DNA of 64,000 nucleotides from positions 372,001 through 436,000 of the forward strand of contig NC_007354.1 in NCBI RefSeq assembly GCF_000012565.1. Direction: 5' to 3'. Under the pieces are notes generated by a model. The model did no database searches, was not told the origin of the DNA, and was given only the letters and a program-made list of their open reading frames with translations. Positions 10,401 through 19,058 of this stretch are shown here, piece after piece (the stretch's first letter is position 1; the number at the start of each line of letters is the position of its first letter). A program made the translations under genes and the position numbers. Source of the DNA: Ehrlichia canis str. Jake. GTDB lineage: Bacteria; Pseudomonadota; Alphaproteobacteria; Rickettsiales; Anaplasmataceae.

Positions 10401-10981
10401 ACTTCAAATGTAAAATTGGGTATTTTATATTCTGTTAAAGGAAGGTTCTCTATGACTATGTATGAAAGACCACGATATGCTGGTGTATCACCCATTAATT
10501 TTAGCATTAGTGAATCAGGCTCTTGATCTTCTGTACCTTGGTAAAATCTATATTTTAATGTATTTAAGTCTAATAATTGTGAATTAGCCCATATTTTTGA
10601 AATTTTTTTTACGTAACCTTTACATATTGCGATTGCTAAGCTTGTAGAATATTTGTATTGTGTAGAACTGTGAGTTGTAGGTTTTTTGTTTGGATTATTT
10701 ATAATTACTATATCTTCATCTGTAGTGATTTTAATTTTGTCCATCCATATTATATTTCCTGCTATACGCATACTTCCATATAACATAGGTATCATTTTTC
10801 CATATGTGGATGTTTGAATTTTTAAATGATTGATTTTTGGTATGTGTTTAGTTTGGGTATTATTACCTAAGATATGGGTTTGTATATCTTGATTTGTGAT
10901 GTTACTTAATTCTGATGAGAGCAATTTTGCTATAGATTCTTTAATAGTATTAATAATAGTTGATAATATGGTTGTTGACAT
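7361..10981 (-). CDS. GTA/phage tail-tip protein with TIM-barrel-like domain (GTA g15-like, 'host specificity' protein)
   Basis: This 1206-residue protein resembles the large baseplate/host-specificity protein of alphaproteobacterial gene transfer agents (g15 in Rhodobacter capsulatus). The N-terminus has the typical IPMLYGSMRIAGNIIW segment. Residues ~275-600 form the GTA TIM-barrel-like region (VTYAADWREYHSHNGYY, IDVIGINAYFPLTD, KIWFTQYGF). A tail-protein region follows at ~650-850, then a C-terminal region of beta-rich appearance. A clear Shine-Dalgarno (AGGAGT, 7 bases upstream) supports the start at 10981. The frame is intact over 3.6 kb, so selection probably maintains it. From memory of the family, glutamates expected in GSE-x-x-GLT and WFTE are Gly418 and Gln575 here, so the barrel is probably non-catalytic. 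The gene's 3' end seeds the repeat array downstream. Confidence 0.85.
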   Translation of the reverse strand: MSTTILSTIINTIKESIAKLLSSELSNITNQDIQTHILGNNTQTKHIPKINHLKIQTSTYGKMIPMLYGSMRIAGNIIWMDKIKITTDEDIVIINNPNKKPTTHSSTQYKYSTSLAIAICKGYVKKISKIWANSQLLDLNTLKYRFYQGTEDQEPDSLMLKLMGDTPAYRGLSYIVIENLPLTEYKIPNFTFEVTAYPFNYTYQDHITHKIKSIHIIPGSGEFAYDTKIQMKVFQQKIGNQYIPYGEAQKINNHSQQKKADALISLDQLQETLPNVQWISVIVNWYTDSLNIKDCNIYPAVEFKFDATTIPDNWNVAGINRESARKISNYNNSTLYSSCGTTNDKSLIRYINELKTRGYKVLLYPMLLADTQDNKWIGNLTGDVEHITTFFNKQYNPFIKHYCNLTKDIIDAFIIGSGFIGLTSIKNNHNHYPAVVELTKLANYVKNQVGNNTIVTYAADWREYHSHNGYYNMDTLWSSKDIDVIGINAYFPLTDTPQPTNGFTEQDIINGWHSGEGYDYFYTDPEKKQGKIPYIENNNQYSWKDIEKWWNRYHINPDNTITSWIPKSKKIWFTQYGFQSIDNCTSQPSISIDSQYNKKPIFSKGHADFRAQKIAISGTIKTWNNSNIVEQMFLWGWDVRPYPYFPQLQNIWKDAKNWQIGLWIQEKLSLLEISNIIYDLLKNTGLENNQINIQNLHNEIDGYIITETQSAKSILNSLKDLYNFEIVEQDNKLSIIQENQPTQYNIPSDDILLNNKNNTQKLTKTKPFNLVNSINFMYINKNNEYNISSQRVKTHNLQNTITQTIQVPVVLSNDQAKTIAENILNKKSNNKYSFYLALPIKYVWLDTNDVIQVEYNNFSYKIKIINIYINNLSINIEGIIYNHTLTNQSFITNNDFNDNPEKHTIETPVQILDLPCINNIDNVLYFAITRIKENWEGSILYSYGNQNEHYKDVLPIDTEATTGITLHNLDIGPIAIPDEANKITIFLKTGQLHSIKSLFANNNSNLALIGNEVIQFQNVIQIRQNTYQLNYMLRGRFGTEKYIDKHKKEEFFILLDNLPYLKINQSSINKSLIYKVIFKKSTSYTKQLIYTYRANNLKPLPVTHVKGKRDIYNNLTISWIRRVRINGEWKDNIGTPIDEKFESYDIEVLDNQNIVKRTITIKDNSTFTYSATQQQQDFNSIQAKINIRIYQNSNVIGRGAVYEATL

Positions 10982-11838
10982 AAGTGTAACTCCTGGAAAA
11001 ACTCAAAAGAAAATATTTTTTTAAGTACATGATGTTGATAGCGTAAAAAGAAGGTTTAGTTTAGATTGGATTGTAGATGTTAAACCTTGTGTAATACTAG
11101 TGCTTGTTTTATAGTTTGTAATGTTATGTTAGTCTTTTAATTATTTTCATAACTTTATTAACAAGGAATTTGCCGGTGGTATTGCTTTAATACAAGGTGT
11201 TCAATTTTTTATATAAGTATAATTGATAGGTTTGATTTATAAAGGTGTCAGTGTTAAGTATTCGATTATATATATTTTAAAAATTTTCTAACAGTTTATT
11301 TCAGAGTAATTTACTATGCATATAATGTATTTTCTTAGCCTTGAGGTTATATCATTGTAATGCACTAGTGTTTAATATGTTTAGAAGTTAATAAGATTTA
11401 GCTCTATAGTATCAGTAATCAATATTGAGGATTCACGATAACGGAGTATTTGCAGTTTCAGTAAAGTTCTTATTTCATATTTAATTTAATATTCCATGAT
11501 TGATCTGAGTGGTTTTCGCTAAATCTTTGTCATATTATATCCTTTGTTCTAAGTCCAATCATATTATCTCACAAAGAGGTATGTGAATTTATTGTGACAT
11601 TGTTGTACTTACTATACAAAATAAGAATATTAGTAAAAGTTCTATCAATTAATTAATATGTTTGTATTCTGTCTTATCTCTTATTTATCATAGTATTTCG
11701 GTATAACACTTATTACCCAACTTGTGTGAGAATATAAAAATACTGATCTTTTTTAGTATAAACACTTGATTCTTGTTAATAAAGAACATTATTTAAATGT
11801 TTAGATACTTATTAGCAGAATCAAAATTATGATTTTTT
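10982..11838. other. 857-base gap between g13-like and g15-like genes where GTA g14 would be expected
   Basis: In complete GTA clusters a small NlpC/P60-type peptidase gene (g14) lies between g13 and g15. Here the interval has no open frame of useful length on either strand and I see no peptidase motif. It holds the Shine-Dalgarno for the g15-like gene next to base 10982 and otherwise only AT-rich sequence. A weak resemblance of 11510-11560 to the 3' end of the g13-like gene could be another decayed duplication, but I am not sure of it. Confidence 0.5.
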
Positions 11839-12648
11839 TTAATGTATTTCTGGGATATGAGGTTCTCCTCTAAAGTTTTTGCTGTTGTTAAACCTATTGC
11901 TACATGTGGTAAAGCTTTTATCACAACCAGCAACTATAGAAAACGTGTCATGTACTGATATTTTTTTTGGTAATGTATTGTAAAATTTTATATATGCTTG
12001 ATTGTGAGATTTAACTTCTACAGTAGAGTTGTTATTTTCTCCTCCTATAAATGTAATAAATCCGTATGTGTAATAATTGTCAATGTTTATCAAGTTAATG
12101 CATTCAAATTCTTGATCACTTATTACTCGAGTAATACTGTAAATGTTGGTAAATTCTTCTTTGTTTAATTTACATTTGTTATCGCAGAATTGTGCTCGAC
12201 ATGATGATGAAAAAGAATCTCCGATGTTTCTAGATAAAATGTTATATAAACTACTAAGTTCTGCTATTAGTTTATCATTAATAAGTGTTATTTCATCAAT
12301 GTTACCATAAAATAGTATGACACTACCTTGAGTAAGATCTGTGTAATTTACAAGAAATATTTTAACTATAGCAGAATCATATAATCCGGATATTATTTCT
12401 TCTTTTATTATATTGTTGTTTATTGTAGTTTCTATTTTTGTACTATTACCATAGTTAAAATTATATTTTAATGTATCTATGATTAGTTCAGGAGTTGCTT
12501 CATAAGTAATATTGTCTATGTGTAGGTTTTGATCAAAATTAGTTAATCCTATTATTTTTTTGTTTTGCAAGATAATTTGTATGCAGTGTGCAATAGTTAA
12601 TATTTCAGATGATAGATGCTGTTGTAATTTAGGATTGATATTTTTCAT
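11839..12648 (-). CDS. GTA baseplate hub protein (DUF2163 family, g13-like)
   Basis: This 269-residue protein matches the DUF2163/phage BR0599 family, which forms the tail hub in alphaproteobacterial GTAs and is related to lambda-type tail-tip proteins. The C-terminal family signature is well preserved: AGCDKSFTTC, then NFRGEPHIPE. Cysteines at 150, 155, 159, 242 and 249 sit where family members carry a metal or iron-sulfur ligand set; the cluster itself is inferred. The ATG at 12648 gives a normal family length. No strong Shine-Dalgarno is visible. It lies on the same strand as and upstream of the g15-like gene, as in GTA order, with an 857-base gap. The intact frame argues for retained function, though a full particle is not encoded here. 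Confidence 0.85.
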   Translation of the reverse strand: MKNINPKLQQHLSSEILTIAHCIQIILQNKKIIGLTNFDQNLHIDNITYEATPELIIDTLKYNFNYGNSTKIETTINNNIIKEEIISGLYDSAIVKIFLVNYTDLTQGSVILFYGNIDEITLINDKLIAELSSLYNILSRNIGDSFSSSCRAQFCDNKCKLNKEEFTNIYSITRVISDQEFECINLINIDNYYTYGFITFIGGENNNSTVEVKSHNQAYIKFYNTLPKKISVHDTFSIVAGCDKSFTTCSNRFNNSKNFRGEPHIPEIH

Positions 12649-13160
12649 GTATGTCTTTGGGATATAGTAATAGTTAAGATTATAGAATCTTCAGTAAACG
12701 TAATTTTATGTAGTATGATACTGATAATATCGATTTTTTTTGAAAACTAATGAAGAATTTTTTGATTAAAAAGTTAATCAATATAACATATGGAAGAATG
12801 GATAACTAAAGGGAATACTGAATGTTTTCTAAAATATAAGAACACCACAAATATATCAGAATGGGATTATTTCATCAAGCATATTTTATTAATTCGGGAT
12901 ATAGTGCTGTAAATTTGTTTCATAATAATTTTTACTTTTATGTTAAACTATTTTTGTAATGTTCAATTATTCGTCATTAAGTTATCATGTTGTAATTTTT
13001 ACCTTTGAATTATTGTGTATTTAAGCAATAATAAATGTCATAATTACTGGAAAGCTCATAATGTTAAAGAGTGAGAGAAAATCATATTTTATTGTTGATA
13101 AATGTAATATGTATTCTAATTCTAAGGTAGAAAAAAAATTTTTATTGTATAAGGTGATTT
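12649..13160. other. Divergent gap upstream of the g13-like gene and sucA; no gene seen
   Basis: GTA g12 would normally precede g13 here on the minus strand, but no frame or motif supports it. The interval is AT-rich and presumably holds promoters for both directions; no convincing -35/-10 pair stands out. Confidence 0.4.
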
Positions 13161-13370
13161 ATGAGTAATTCTCAAGTTTGTTATAACATTTATAATGTTA
13201 GTAAAAAGTTGAGTATTAGCAGTTTAGTGCATTATTACTGTCATGCAATTGAGGTATTATTTTTTGAATTTGATAGATATATTACTGTGAGGTTATTTTC
13301 TGTAATTCTGTGTATTATTTGTGCTTTAAGTAATATGAACTTGCACGATAGAGGATTTGTTGAAATTTAG
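13161..13370 (+). CDS. Possible small membrane protein upstream of sucA
   Basis: This 69-codon frame starts with ATG preceded by AAGGTGAT, one of the better ribosome-binding sites in the window. The product would have one hydrophobic segment (VRLFSVILCIICAL) and no recognisable family. It ends 13 bases before the preferred sucA start. It could be a real small protein, a leader peptide affecting sucA translation, or chance. No codon-bias or homology evidence is available, so confidence is low. Confidence 0.3.
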   Translation: MSNSQVCYNIYNVSKKLSISSLVHYYCHAIEVLFFEFDRYITVRLFSVILCIICALSNMNLHDRGFVEI

Positions 13371-13383
13371 AAATGGTAAAAAC

Positions 13384-16122
13384 ATGAAAGATGTGACTTG
13401 TTTATTTACTGATAATGTAGATGTTATAGAGGATATTTATAAGCGTTATCAGAAAGATAGTAATTCTGTTTCTTCTGAGTGGCGTAATTTTTTTTCTATG
13501 GGTTTATATGTTCAGGAAAATATTAACCCTATTGATCAGTCGAATAGTGTTAATATCATTGATAGTTATAACTCTAAAATTTTAGAATTATTGAATTTTT
13601 TTAGATCTTATGGGCATGCTGTTGCTGATTTGGACCCTTTAAAATTACAGGTGACTGGTGATTTAGATTATAATAAGTATATTGATTTAAGTGAGATAAA
13701 ACCTTCTACTAAATTTAATTCTGTATTAGGATTAGATAATCCTACTTTAAGTGATGTCATTGATACTTTAAAATCTATTTATTGTGGTAAACTTGGTTAT
13801 GAGTTTATGCATATTAGAAATCATGAAGAAAGGTTGTGGTTACAGAACAAAATTGAAAGTGTTTGTAACAAAATATCAAATGATGAAAAAAAGGAAATAT
13901 TGCAACATTTAATGGAAGTAGAATGTTTTGAACAATTCCTTCATACTAGATATCCAGGATATAAAAGGTTCTCTATAGAAGGGGGAGACTCTTTAGTTGT
14001 TGCTATAGAAAAAATAATAGATTTATCTACTGTGTTTAATTTTCGTGAAATAGTGATAGGTATGTCTCATCGTGGTAGGTTAAGTGTATTAACAAAAGTG
14101 ATGAAGAAACCATATAGAGCTATGATATATGAATTTAAAGGTGGAACTGCTTATCCAAAAGATCTGGATGTTTCTGGTGATGTGAAATATCACTTAGGTT
14201 ATTCTGCTGATCGTCAATTGTCTACTGATAAGATTGTACATTTATCTTTGTGTCCTAATCCTTCTCACTTAGAGTCTGTAAATCCAGTTGTTATGGGCAA
14301 AGTTAGAGCAAAACAAGATGTGTTACAAGATTGTGATAAGCCTTCTATAGTTGGAATATTAGTACATGGTGATGCTTCTGTGATAGGTCAGGGGGTTGTT
14401 GCTGAAACGTTAACTTTAAGTAATTTAACTGGATATGGGATTTGTGGTGTCATACATATAATAGTTAATAATCAAATAGGTTTTACAACAAATCCAAAAG
14501 ATTCTAGATCTTCTTTTTATTGTTCAGATATAGCGAAGTTAATAGATGCTCCAGTTTTTCATGTTAATGGAGATTCTCCTGAAGATATAGTGGCTGCTAT
14601 TAAGTTGGCTGTAGAATATAGACAAAAGTTCAATAAAGATGTGGTTATTGATATAGTATGTTATCGTCGTTATGGGCATAATGAAGGTGATGAACCTTTA
14701 TTTACTCAGCCTGTAATGTATGATTGTATTACGAAGCATAAAACTCCTATGAAGCTTTATAAAGAGCAATTAATTAATGAAAACATTATTACAGAAGAGG
14801 AATGCAAAGTTTTACAAACTGAATTCAATAATATGCTTAGTGAAGAGTTTGTTCAATCTGAAAAATATATTCCTAAACAAGCTGATTGGTTAAAAGGTAA
14901 TTGGACTAACTTCAGAAGGCCTGTACCTGGTAATTTTGAGGATTATTTGTCTGATACTGGAGTAGATGAACAAAAATTATTTAAATTAGCTCATGCGCTA
15001 GTAAATGTTCCGAAGGAATTTAATGGTAATAAAAAAATATTGAAGATATTGTCAACACGTTTTGATATGGTATCTTCTGGTGAAAATATTGATTGGGCAA
15101 CTGGTGAAGCTTTAGCTTTTGCGTCTTTGTTATCAGAAAATGTGAGAGTTAGATTATCTGGTCAAGATTGTTGTAGGGGTACATTCTCGCATAGACATGC
15201 GGTATTGATAGATCAAGTTACTGGAAATTCCTATGTCCCTTTGAATAATTTAGGCATACCACAGGCAAATTTTGAAGTATTTAATAGTCCATTATCAGAA
15301 TATGCTGTTATGGGATTTGAATATGGATATAGTACTGATTCTACTTCAACTTTAGTTATGTGGGAAGCTCAGTTTGGTGATTTTGCAAATGGTGCGCAGA
15401 TTATTGTTGATCAGTTTATTTCTTCTGCAGAAACTAAATGGTTACGTTGTAGTGGATTAGTATTATTACTTCCTCATGGATATGAGGGGCAAGGACCAGA
15501 GCATAGTTCTGCTAGAATAGAAAGGTATTTGCAATTATGTGCAGAAGATAATATGCAGGTTGTAAACTGTACAACTCCTGCAAGTTATTTCCATGTGTTA
15601 CGTAGACAAATATGTAGAGATTTTCGTAAACCTCTTGTTATATTTACTCCTAAGTCCTTATTACGTCATAAAATGGCAGTATCTAAATTATCTGATTTTA
15701 CAGGTTCTTTTGTTCCTGTTATTGGTGAGGTGTATCCATTATCTAGTAATGATAAAGTGCGGAGAGTTGTAATATGTAGTGGGAAAGTCTATTTTGATAT
15801 TATTGAAGCTAGAGATAAACATAAAATAGATAATATAGCTGTAATACGTTTAGAGCAGTATTATCCTTTTCCAGAGGATCAATTAGCAAATGAATTAAAA
15901 CATTATCAGAATGCTGAGGTGGTATGGTGTCAGGAAGAACCAATGAATATGGGAGCGTGGGGATTTGTGAATAGTTATGTTGAGAGAGTATTGATGAAAA
16001 TAAATATAAAATCTAAGCGGCCATTATGTGTTTCTCGTCCTGCTTCTGCTGCTACTGCAGCTGGGTATGCAAGTATGCATAGTAATGAGCAGAATGATAT
16101 TTTATCACGTGTATTAAGTTGA
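13384..16122 (+). CDS. sucA: 2-oxoglutarate dehydrogenase E1 component
   Basis: This is the thiamine-diphosphate-dependent decarboxylase of the 2-oxoglutarate dehydrogenase complex, converting 2-oxoglutarate with the E2 lipoyl domain toward succinyl-CoA in the TCA cycle. The product is about 912 residues, the usual size. Visible features are the N-terminal E2-binding-type motif (SVSSEWRNFF), the active-site stretch GMSHRGRLSVL, the ThDP-binding HGDASVIGQGVVAET with NNQIGFTT, and RRYGHNEGDEP. A transketolase-like central domain and a C-terminal domain follow (VWCQEEPMNMGAW). I chose the ATG at 13384; TTG codons at 13357/13360 could extend it by nine residues and lie after a GAGG. It sits on the plus strand among minus-strand GTA genes. 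No E2 gene (sucB) is adjacent. Confidence 0.96.
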   Translation: MKDVTCLFTDNVDVIEDIYKRYQKDSNSVSSEWRNFFSMGLYVQENINPIDQSNSVNIIDSYNSKILELLNFFRSYGHAVADLDPLKLQVTGDLDYNKYIDLSEIKPSTKFNSVLGLDNPTLSDVIDTLKSIYCGKLGYEFMHIRNHEERLWLQNKIESVCNKISNDEKKEILQHLMEVECFEQFLHTRYPGYKRFSIEGGDSLVVAIEKIIDLSTVFNFREIVIGMSHRGRLSVLTKVMKKPYRAMIYEFKGGTAYPKDLDVSGDVKYHLGYSADRQLSTDKIVHLSLCPNPSHLESVNPVVMGKVRAKQDVLQDCDKPSIVGILVHGDASVIGQGVVAETLTLSNLTGYGICGVIHIIVNNQIGFTTNPKDSRSSFYCSDIAKLIDAPVFHVNGDSPEDIVAAIKLAVEYRQKFNKDVVIDIVCYRRYGHNEGDEPLFTQPVMYDCITKHKTPMKLYKEQLINENIITEEECKVLQTEFNNMLSEEFVQSEKYIPKQADWLKGNWTNFRRPVPGNFEDYLSDTGVDEQKLFKLAHALVNVPKEFNGNKKILKILSTRFDMVSSGENIDWATGEALAFASLLSENVRVRLSGQDCCRGTFSHRHAVLIDQVTGNSYVPLNNLGIPQANFEVFNSPLSEYAVMGFEYGYSTDSTSTLVMWEAQFGDFANGAQIIVDQFISSAETKWLRCSGLVLLLPHGYEGQGPEHSSARIERYLQLCAEDNMQVVNCTTPASYFHVLRRQICRDFRKPLVIFTPKSLLRHKMAVSKLSDFTGSFVPVIGEVYPLSSNDKVRRVVICSGKVYFDIIEARDKHKIDNIAVIRLEQYYPFPEDQLANELKHYQNAEVVWCQEEPMNMGAWGFVNSYVERVLMKINIKSKRPLCVSRPASAATAAGYASMHSNEQNDILSRVLS

Positions 16123-16483
16123 AGTGTGATAAGTTACTGTATAGTAATTACATTATGTTTTCAATATGACAGAAATCTCTTTTATTATGTAAATAATAAT
16201 TAAAAGGATTCCTGTATATTGTTAACGTTGCAAGTAGATCGCAAATTATATAAAAGATATTAGTATAATAAGGTCTGTTAAAGTGTAAATTTTAGTGTAA
16301 TGATATTTGTAATATAGTTTACTCATAATGTATTACTATAATACTGAAGCATAATTTATTTATGGAATTAATTGAATTTAAAATTCGAATTACAATTTAT
16401 ATTAGTTTGACGTAAGTGTTGTATGGTTTTTATATTTGAGTAGTAAAGAGAAGTTAATGGCTTTTAGAAAGTTTGTTGATTTT
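16123..16483. other. Convergent gap between sucA and the capsid gene; nothing recognised
   Basis: The 361 bases contain AT-rich sequence, including a short AT palindrome around AAATTCGAATT near 16381. I see no gene, no clear terminator hairpin with a T run and no repeat. Confidence 0.4.
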
Positions 16484-17632
16484 TTATTCTGTAATTTTTA
16501 GAAACCTGATGGCATTATCATTAATTACTGCTCCTCCTACTCTTTTTGTTGTGTAGAATTTAACGAATGGTTTGCTTGTAAAAGGGTCTCTTAATGTTCT
16601 GATAGAACGGTTTTCTACTATTTTGTATGCATTCTTAAAATCTGCAAGTGCTATAATTGGCAATGATTTTTTATTTAATTGAGGCATATCAGATGTTTGA
16701 TATACTGGTAGTCCCATTAATGTGTCTGGATTTCCTGGAGTTAGCCCTGGATGCCAAATGTATTGCCCGGATGTTAGTTTTAGAGATCTAATTGCTTCTA
16801 ATACACTTCTATGCATTATGAATGCTGCTTTTGTAGCAAAGTATTCATCAAGTGAATAGTATAGTTTAATAATTGTATCGCTGTTTAATGTTTTGGATTC
16901 TATAGTGTTCTCTTCTTTAGCATACGTTAAAATTCCGTATGGTTTATTATTTCCGTCACCAGAGATAAAAGCAGTATTTTCTGCTCTGCTGAATGCATCA
17001 ACTAGATGATTAATTAACCAACTGGCTATGTCTATTGTAGAGTCTTCCAATAATTTTTTTGTGATTTTTGGTTGAGCATATAATTCGTGTAAATTAATAG
17101 TAACTTTATCAATTTTTGGTGGTTTTGTTTCATCTGTATCTTGACTACTTGTTCTCCAGTTAACATTTGTTTGGTTATTGTCCGAGATAAAGCAATCCAA
17201 GCTGTCACCGGATATTTTTTCTATGGAACATAGTTGTCGCATTACTGAGTTCTGAGTTAAGTTTTTTTCTATGTAGGATGATATATTATGTGGTACTGAA
17301 TATGATTCATCTAATGCCTCTTCGGTAGCGCTTTTAATTTCATCAATACCTTTACATAGGTATTGGGTAAACATCTTGTAATTATGATCTTCATTGTAAT
17401 GTTTATTGTCATAAGTAATAGGACGCTGTGATGATATTTCTAGTTGATCTAATCTTTGGTTTTGTATGTCTAATATATTTTCTGTTTTTTCTAATTTTTC
17501 TAATATAGAAGGGTATATTGCACTTTTTGCACTAATATCTGATAGTTTTTTTTCATTTTGAGTTTTAAACTCTTCCCATGAAGCTGTAAGATTATTTAAA
17601 GATTCTTGAATTTCTAACGTTGATGTTGTCAT
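16484..17632 (-). CDS. HK97-family major capsid protein (GTA g5-like)
   Basis: This 382-residue protein looks like the HK97-fold major capsid protein of alphaproteobacterial gene transfer agents. The first ~75 residues are charged and predicted coiled coil, as in the scaffold-like delta domain of HK97 capsids. The fold region follows, with typical sequences such as LYAQPKITKKLLEDS, AFISGDGNNKPYGIL, LGLPVYQTSDMP (here MGLPVYQTSDMP) and a C-terminal RVGGAVINDNAIRFLK. A GGAG five bases before the ATG at 17632 supports the start. The frame is intact. No portal, prohead protease or terminase gene is nearby. The gene is immediately preceded by an unusual duplicated palindrome region. The family call is firm; GTA rather than prophage origin is inferred from the g13/g15 relatives downstream. 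Confidence 0.87.
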   Translation of the reverse strand: MTTSTLEIQESLNNLTASWEEFKTQNEKKLSDISAKSAIYPSILEKLEKTENILDIQNQRLDQLEISSQRPITYDNKHYNEDHNYKMFTQYLCKGIDEIKSATEEALDESYSVPHNISSYIEKNLTQNSVMRQLCSIEKISGDSLDCFISDNNQTNVNWRTSSQDTDETKPPKIDKVTINLHELYAQPKITKKLLEDSTIDIASWLINHLVDAFSRAENTAFISGDGNNKPYGILTYAKEENTIESKTLNSDTIIKLYYSLDEYFATKAAFIMHRSVLEAIRSLKLTSGQYIWHPGLTPGNPDTLMGLPVYQTSDMPQLNKKSLPIIALADFKNAYKIVENRSIRTLRDPFTSKPFVKFYTTKRVGGAVINDNAIRFLKITE

Positions 17633-17640
17633 GCTTGCTC

Positions 17641-18100
17641 CATTAATTTATTATGTAGGAGGTATCACAGCATAGAAAGTATAGAAAATATTGATTAAGA
17701 GTGAATTTTATAGAGTATTTTGTAAAGCTGTGACCCTTGTCTGAATTATATTATACAAAATATGCCATGTCAAGCATATTAGGTATTAGAAAACAATACA
17801 AGAATATTGAGGTAATAAAAGTGTATTGTTAGAACGTATGTCTAGCATGCATGTACAAAAATATTGGTAGTTTACAAAGTATTTTATTAAATATATGATC
17901 TTTTACTATTATTATGTATTCACAAATATGCTATGTTAAGCATATTGTTAGATATAAAAGCAAAAAATCTTACTTAGTAATAAGTATATATTATATTGTT
18001 GGAACAGGTATCACAGCGTGAAAGTATAAAAAATATGAGTAATTTTTATAAAATATTTTATAAAGCTGTGACACTTGCTCTTGCTATATTTGACAGAGAT
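17641..18100. repeat. Duplicated region with two conserved inverted-repeat elements upstream of the capsid gene
   Basis: Element A is GGTATCACAGC ... GCTGTGAC, at 17661-17671/17727-17734 and again at 18007-18017/18065-18072. Element B is AATATGC-8 bases-GCATATT, at 17759-17780 and 17925-17946. In element B the arms are identical in both copies while the 8-base loops differ (CATGTCAA, TATGTTAA). A further GCTGTGACA occurs alone near 19741. The elements fill the 17633-18167 gap between dapA (minus) and the capsid gene (minus). They could be protein-binding sites or transcript hairpins. Confidence 0.75.
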
Positions 18101-18167
18101 ATACTATAATCAGCACATTGTATGTAAAAAAACACAACAATGTTACTGGTGTGTAAAAATATGTGTT

Positions 18168-19058
18168 TTAGATTAAGTTTAGCTCTTTTAACATATTTTC
18201 TACTTTTAATTTATTTTCCTGAGTTAGCTCTACTAATGGCAATCTTACTGTTGGAGATATGCCTTTGATTAAGCTCATTGCGTATTTTGTTGGAGAGGGA
18301 TTTGATTGGCAAAACAATACTTTTGATAACTTAAATATTGATGCATTTGCATCCATAGCTTCTTTTATATTATGAGCAAAGAATGCATTGTGCATATCAG
18401 AATATATTTTAGGTATTACATTTGAAACTGCAGAAATACATCCAGTACCACCACCTTGAGCATAAAAGCCCAAACTTGTAGCGTCATTTCCTGTGAATAA
18501 TGCGAATTCTTTATCTATGAGTAATTTTAAATTAAGTGGTCTGCTTACGTCTCCAGTTGCGTCTTTAATACCTATGATTCTTGGTAAAGATAGGATTCGT
18601 GCAAGTAGTACATCATTTGGGTCAATGGCAGTTCTTTGAGGTATATTATATATAATAATAGGAACATCTGTGGCGTCATGTACTGCTTTAAAATGTTGAA
18701 ATATTCCTTCGTCGCTTGGTCTATTATAGTATGGTACAACTACTAATGCTGCATCTACATTTAAAGATTGAACGTATAATGTACGTTTAATAGTTTCTTG
18801 CGTACAATTTGATCCAGATCCTGCTATTATTGGCACACGTTTGTTTGTAACTTTCACGCATAGTTCAATGACTCTACAATATTCTTCAAAGCTTAAAGTA
18901 GAGTATTCGCCGGTAGTTCCACATGGAACTAACCCATGAATGTTATTGCTAATTTGGTGCTCAATTAATTTACTAAATGTGTCTTCGTCTATAGAGAAAT
19001 CGTTCTTAAAAGGTGTTATCAGTGCTGTAAAGATACCACTTAGTTTCACTTTAGACAT
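18168..19058 (-). CDS. dapA: 4-hydroxy-tetrahydrodipicolinate synthase
   Basis: DapA condenses pyruvate with aspartate semialdehyde in the first committed step of the diaminopimelate/lysine pathway. The protein has 296 residues, normal for the family. It carries the GTTGE motif (residues 47-51), the catalytic Tyr137 in IIIYNIP, and the Schiff-base Lys165 in IGIKDATGD. The start at 19058 is supported by AAGGTAGGT just upstream. The gene is transcribed toward the capsid gene but is separated from it by the palindrome-rich gap, so an operon is unlikely. Diaminopimelate could serve residual peptidoglycan or lysine synthesis; which one applies cannot be told from this window. Confidence 0.96.
   Translation of the reverse strand: MSKVKLSGIFTALITPFKNDFSIDEDTFSKLIEHQISNNIHGLVPCGTTGEYSTLSFEEYCRVIELCVKVTNKRVPIIAGSGSNCTQETIKRTLYVQSLNVDAALVVVPYYNRPSDEGIFQHFKAVHDATDVPIIIYNIPQRTAIDPNDVLLARILSLPRIIGIKDATGDVSRPLNLKLLIDKEFALFTGNDATSLGFYAQGGGTGCISAVSNVIPKIYSDMHNAFFAHNIKEAMDANASIFKLSKVLFCQSNPSPTKYAMSLIKGISPTVRLPLVELTQENKLKVENMLKELNLI

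Noticed and set aside
7361-17632. Active prophage
   Set aside because: No integrase, terminase, portal, lysis genes or attachment repeats are visible, and the three phage-like genes match gene-transfer-agent types spread around a housekeeping gene.
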